Part shown: positions 5,132-5,771 of the stretch, in pieces
Layout: every line of letters starts with the position of its first letter
Position numbering within the stretch: position 1 is the first letter of the stretch
DNA from: Methanobrevibacter sp.
GTDB lineage: Archaea > Methanobacteriota > Methanobacteria > Methanobacteriales > Methanobacteriaceae
Assembly (NCBI GenBank): GCA_017652345.1
Contig: JAGCBE010000138.1
Coordinates: 1-5,771, forward strand
Direction of reading: 5' to 3'
Length of the DNA stretch: 5,771 bases
Notes under the pieces: model-generated
The model's database searches: none
The model's input: only the letters and a program-made list of their open reading frames with translations
Told to the model about the DNA's origin: nothing
Program-made: the position numbers and the translations under genes

Positions 5132-5160
5132 GATTTTATATAATCTCTTTATATAGTTTT
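5132..5160 (-). promoter_or_regulatory. TATA-like promoter of the BspA-like gene
   Basis: On the minus strand this reads AAAACTATATAAA (5160-5148) and then GAGATTATATAAAATC. The core ends 31 bases before the ATG at 5117. It closely resembles the element before the PC4-like gene starting at 1799, including the second ATATAAAA box a few bases further on. Confidence 0.55.
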
Positions 5161-5199
5161 GTTATCGATCTAAGTTAACGCAAATCCTTAACTACTTTA

Positions 5200-5755
5200 C
5201 ATGAATGAAAAGTCAAGTGGATACTTTTTGGTCTATAAAAAGGTACGAGTTTTGGCTTGATATTATAGTTATAGAAGCACCTTCATTAGAAACTAAGACT
5301 AAGTAATCCCCAGCCTTAATGCTCTACTATTCCTCTTGTTATTCACTTTTGATTGTATCATCTTGCCTCGAAAATTAATTATTTTTTTCATGAATGGAAA
5401 GTAGTTGGGGATTGGTGGATACGATTTGGACTTTTGAAGTATCAACACTTGAAGTTGGGGAAAGTACCAATAATTGACTTATCTCCTAACTAAGTGTTTT
5501 GATCAATCCCCATAATAGTTGATGACTTCATATTATTATGACCAAAAGATACGGTCTTATAATATAGGTCAAATATTATTATAATTAATAATATACAATC
5601 AATTAATGGGGAATGGTGTAAAACAATCAAGACTCAAATGGCTTTAATTTAACATCAATCCCCACCTTGATTACTTACCTTTGGTATTCAATGAAAGATA
5701 CCACTTTTATAATATGGTCACTTTAAGTATCCATTTTTATTATTTAATAATTAAT
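5200..5755. repeat. Degenerate tandem repeat array with TGGGGA/TCCCCA motifs
   Basis: No gene is seen from 5161 to the end; the longest short frames are about 20 codons. Two units start with CATGAATGRAAAGT (5200-5213 and 5389-5402). Each then has GTGGATAC (5217 and 5415) and later AACTAAG followed by AATCCCCA (5291-5312 and 5488-5512), offset by about 190-200 bases. A third, shorter unit repeats TGGGGAA to ATCAATCCCCA (5607-5664; compare 5456-5512), then AAAGATAC and TATAATAT-GGTCA (5694 on; compare 5545 on), offset by about 150 bases. TGGGGA or its complement TCCCCA starts at 5307, 5406, 5456, 5507, 5607 and 5659. The last two units are bounded by TGGGGA at one end and TCCCCA at the other, so they could fold back. 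Possible roles are a mobile-element relic, an origin-like or regulatory array, or a drifting tandem repeat. Confidence 0.5.
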
Positions 5756-5771
5756 AATTTTAATAATTAAT

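Noticed and set aside
5201..5260. 19-codon plus-strand frame starting MNEKSSGYFLVYKK
   Set aside because: The matching position in the next repeat unit (5390) hits a stop after three codons, so the frame is not kept between copies.
5160..5771. CRISPR array
   Set aside because: Repeats are degenerate, of uneven unit length and in both orientations, without constant direct repeats and unique spacers.
1..5771. Mycoplasma-like bacterial origin, suggested by AT richness, DUF285 and deoxynucleoside kinase
   Set aside because: No Shine-Dalgarno sites are seen before any start, TATA-like boxes recur at fixed distance, and three eukaryote-type PC4 proteins are present; a viral or eukaryotic source fits better.

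Overview
The window is AT-rich, has no introns in its recognisable genes, and carries six confident or probable protein genes on both strands. The spacers are almost pure A/T and contain TATA-like elements rather than Shine-Dalgarno sites. The mix of eukaryote-type PC4 single-stranded-DNA-binding proteins, a dCK/dGK-type deoxynucleoside kinase, a BspA/DUF285 leucine-rich-repeat protein and a hairpin between convergent genes fits best with a nucleocytoplasmic large DNA virus (giant virus), either free or integrated in a host genome. This lineage call is an inference; no hallmark gene (capsid, polymerase, packaging ATPase) is present, so the family cannot be fixed.

Left part (1-2400). Three minus-strand genes (74-544, 1106-1303, 1449-1799) encode proteins with the PC4 core signature, so this is a local cluster of PC4 paralogues. 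Between the first two lies a plus-strand gene of unknown function (601-984). The minus-strand run ends, at its upstream end, with a small leucine-rich-repeat protein (1871-2374). Most of these genes have a TATATAA/ATATAAG element 24-32 bases before the ATG. This spacing argues that the third PC4 gene starts at 1799, not at the longer possible start at 1850.

Middle (2375-2924). About 550 bases hold no convincing gene but are not empty. There is a GC-richer 101-bp segment bracketed by exact 15-bp AT repeats, a second segment sharing an 11-mer with it, an open but start-less minus-strand frame, and a tRNA-like element with A-box, B-box, pairing ends and a T5 run, just before the kinase gene.

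Right part (2925-5771). The deoxynucleoside kinase (plus) and the 455-residue BspA-like repeat protein (minus) converge on a 25-bp-arm hairpin, a likely transcript 3'-end signal. Upstream of the BspA-like gene, the last ~600 bases are a non-coding degenerate repeat array in which TGGGGA/TCCCCA recurs at roughly 50- or 100-bp steps.

Working together: the kinase would supply dNTP precursors by salvage, the PC4-like proteins would act on single-stranded DNA in transcription or replication, and the two LRR proteins are probable protein-interaction or host-interaction factors. No operon is evident; each gene seems to have its own promoter.
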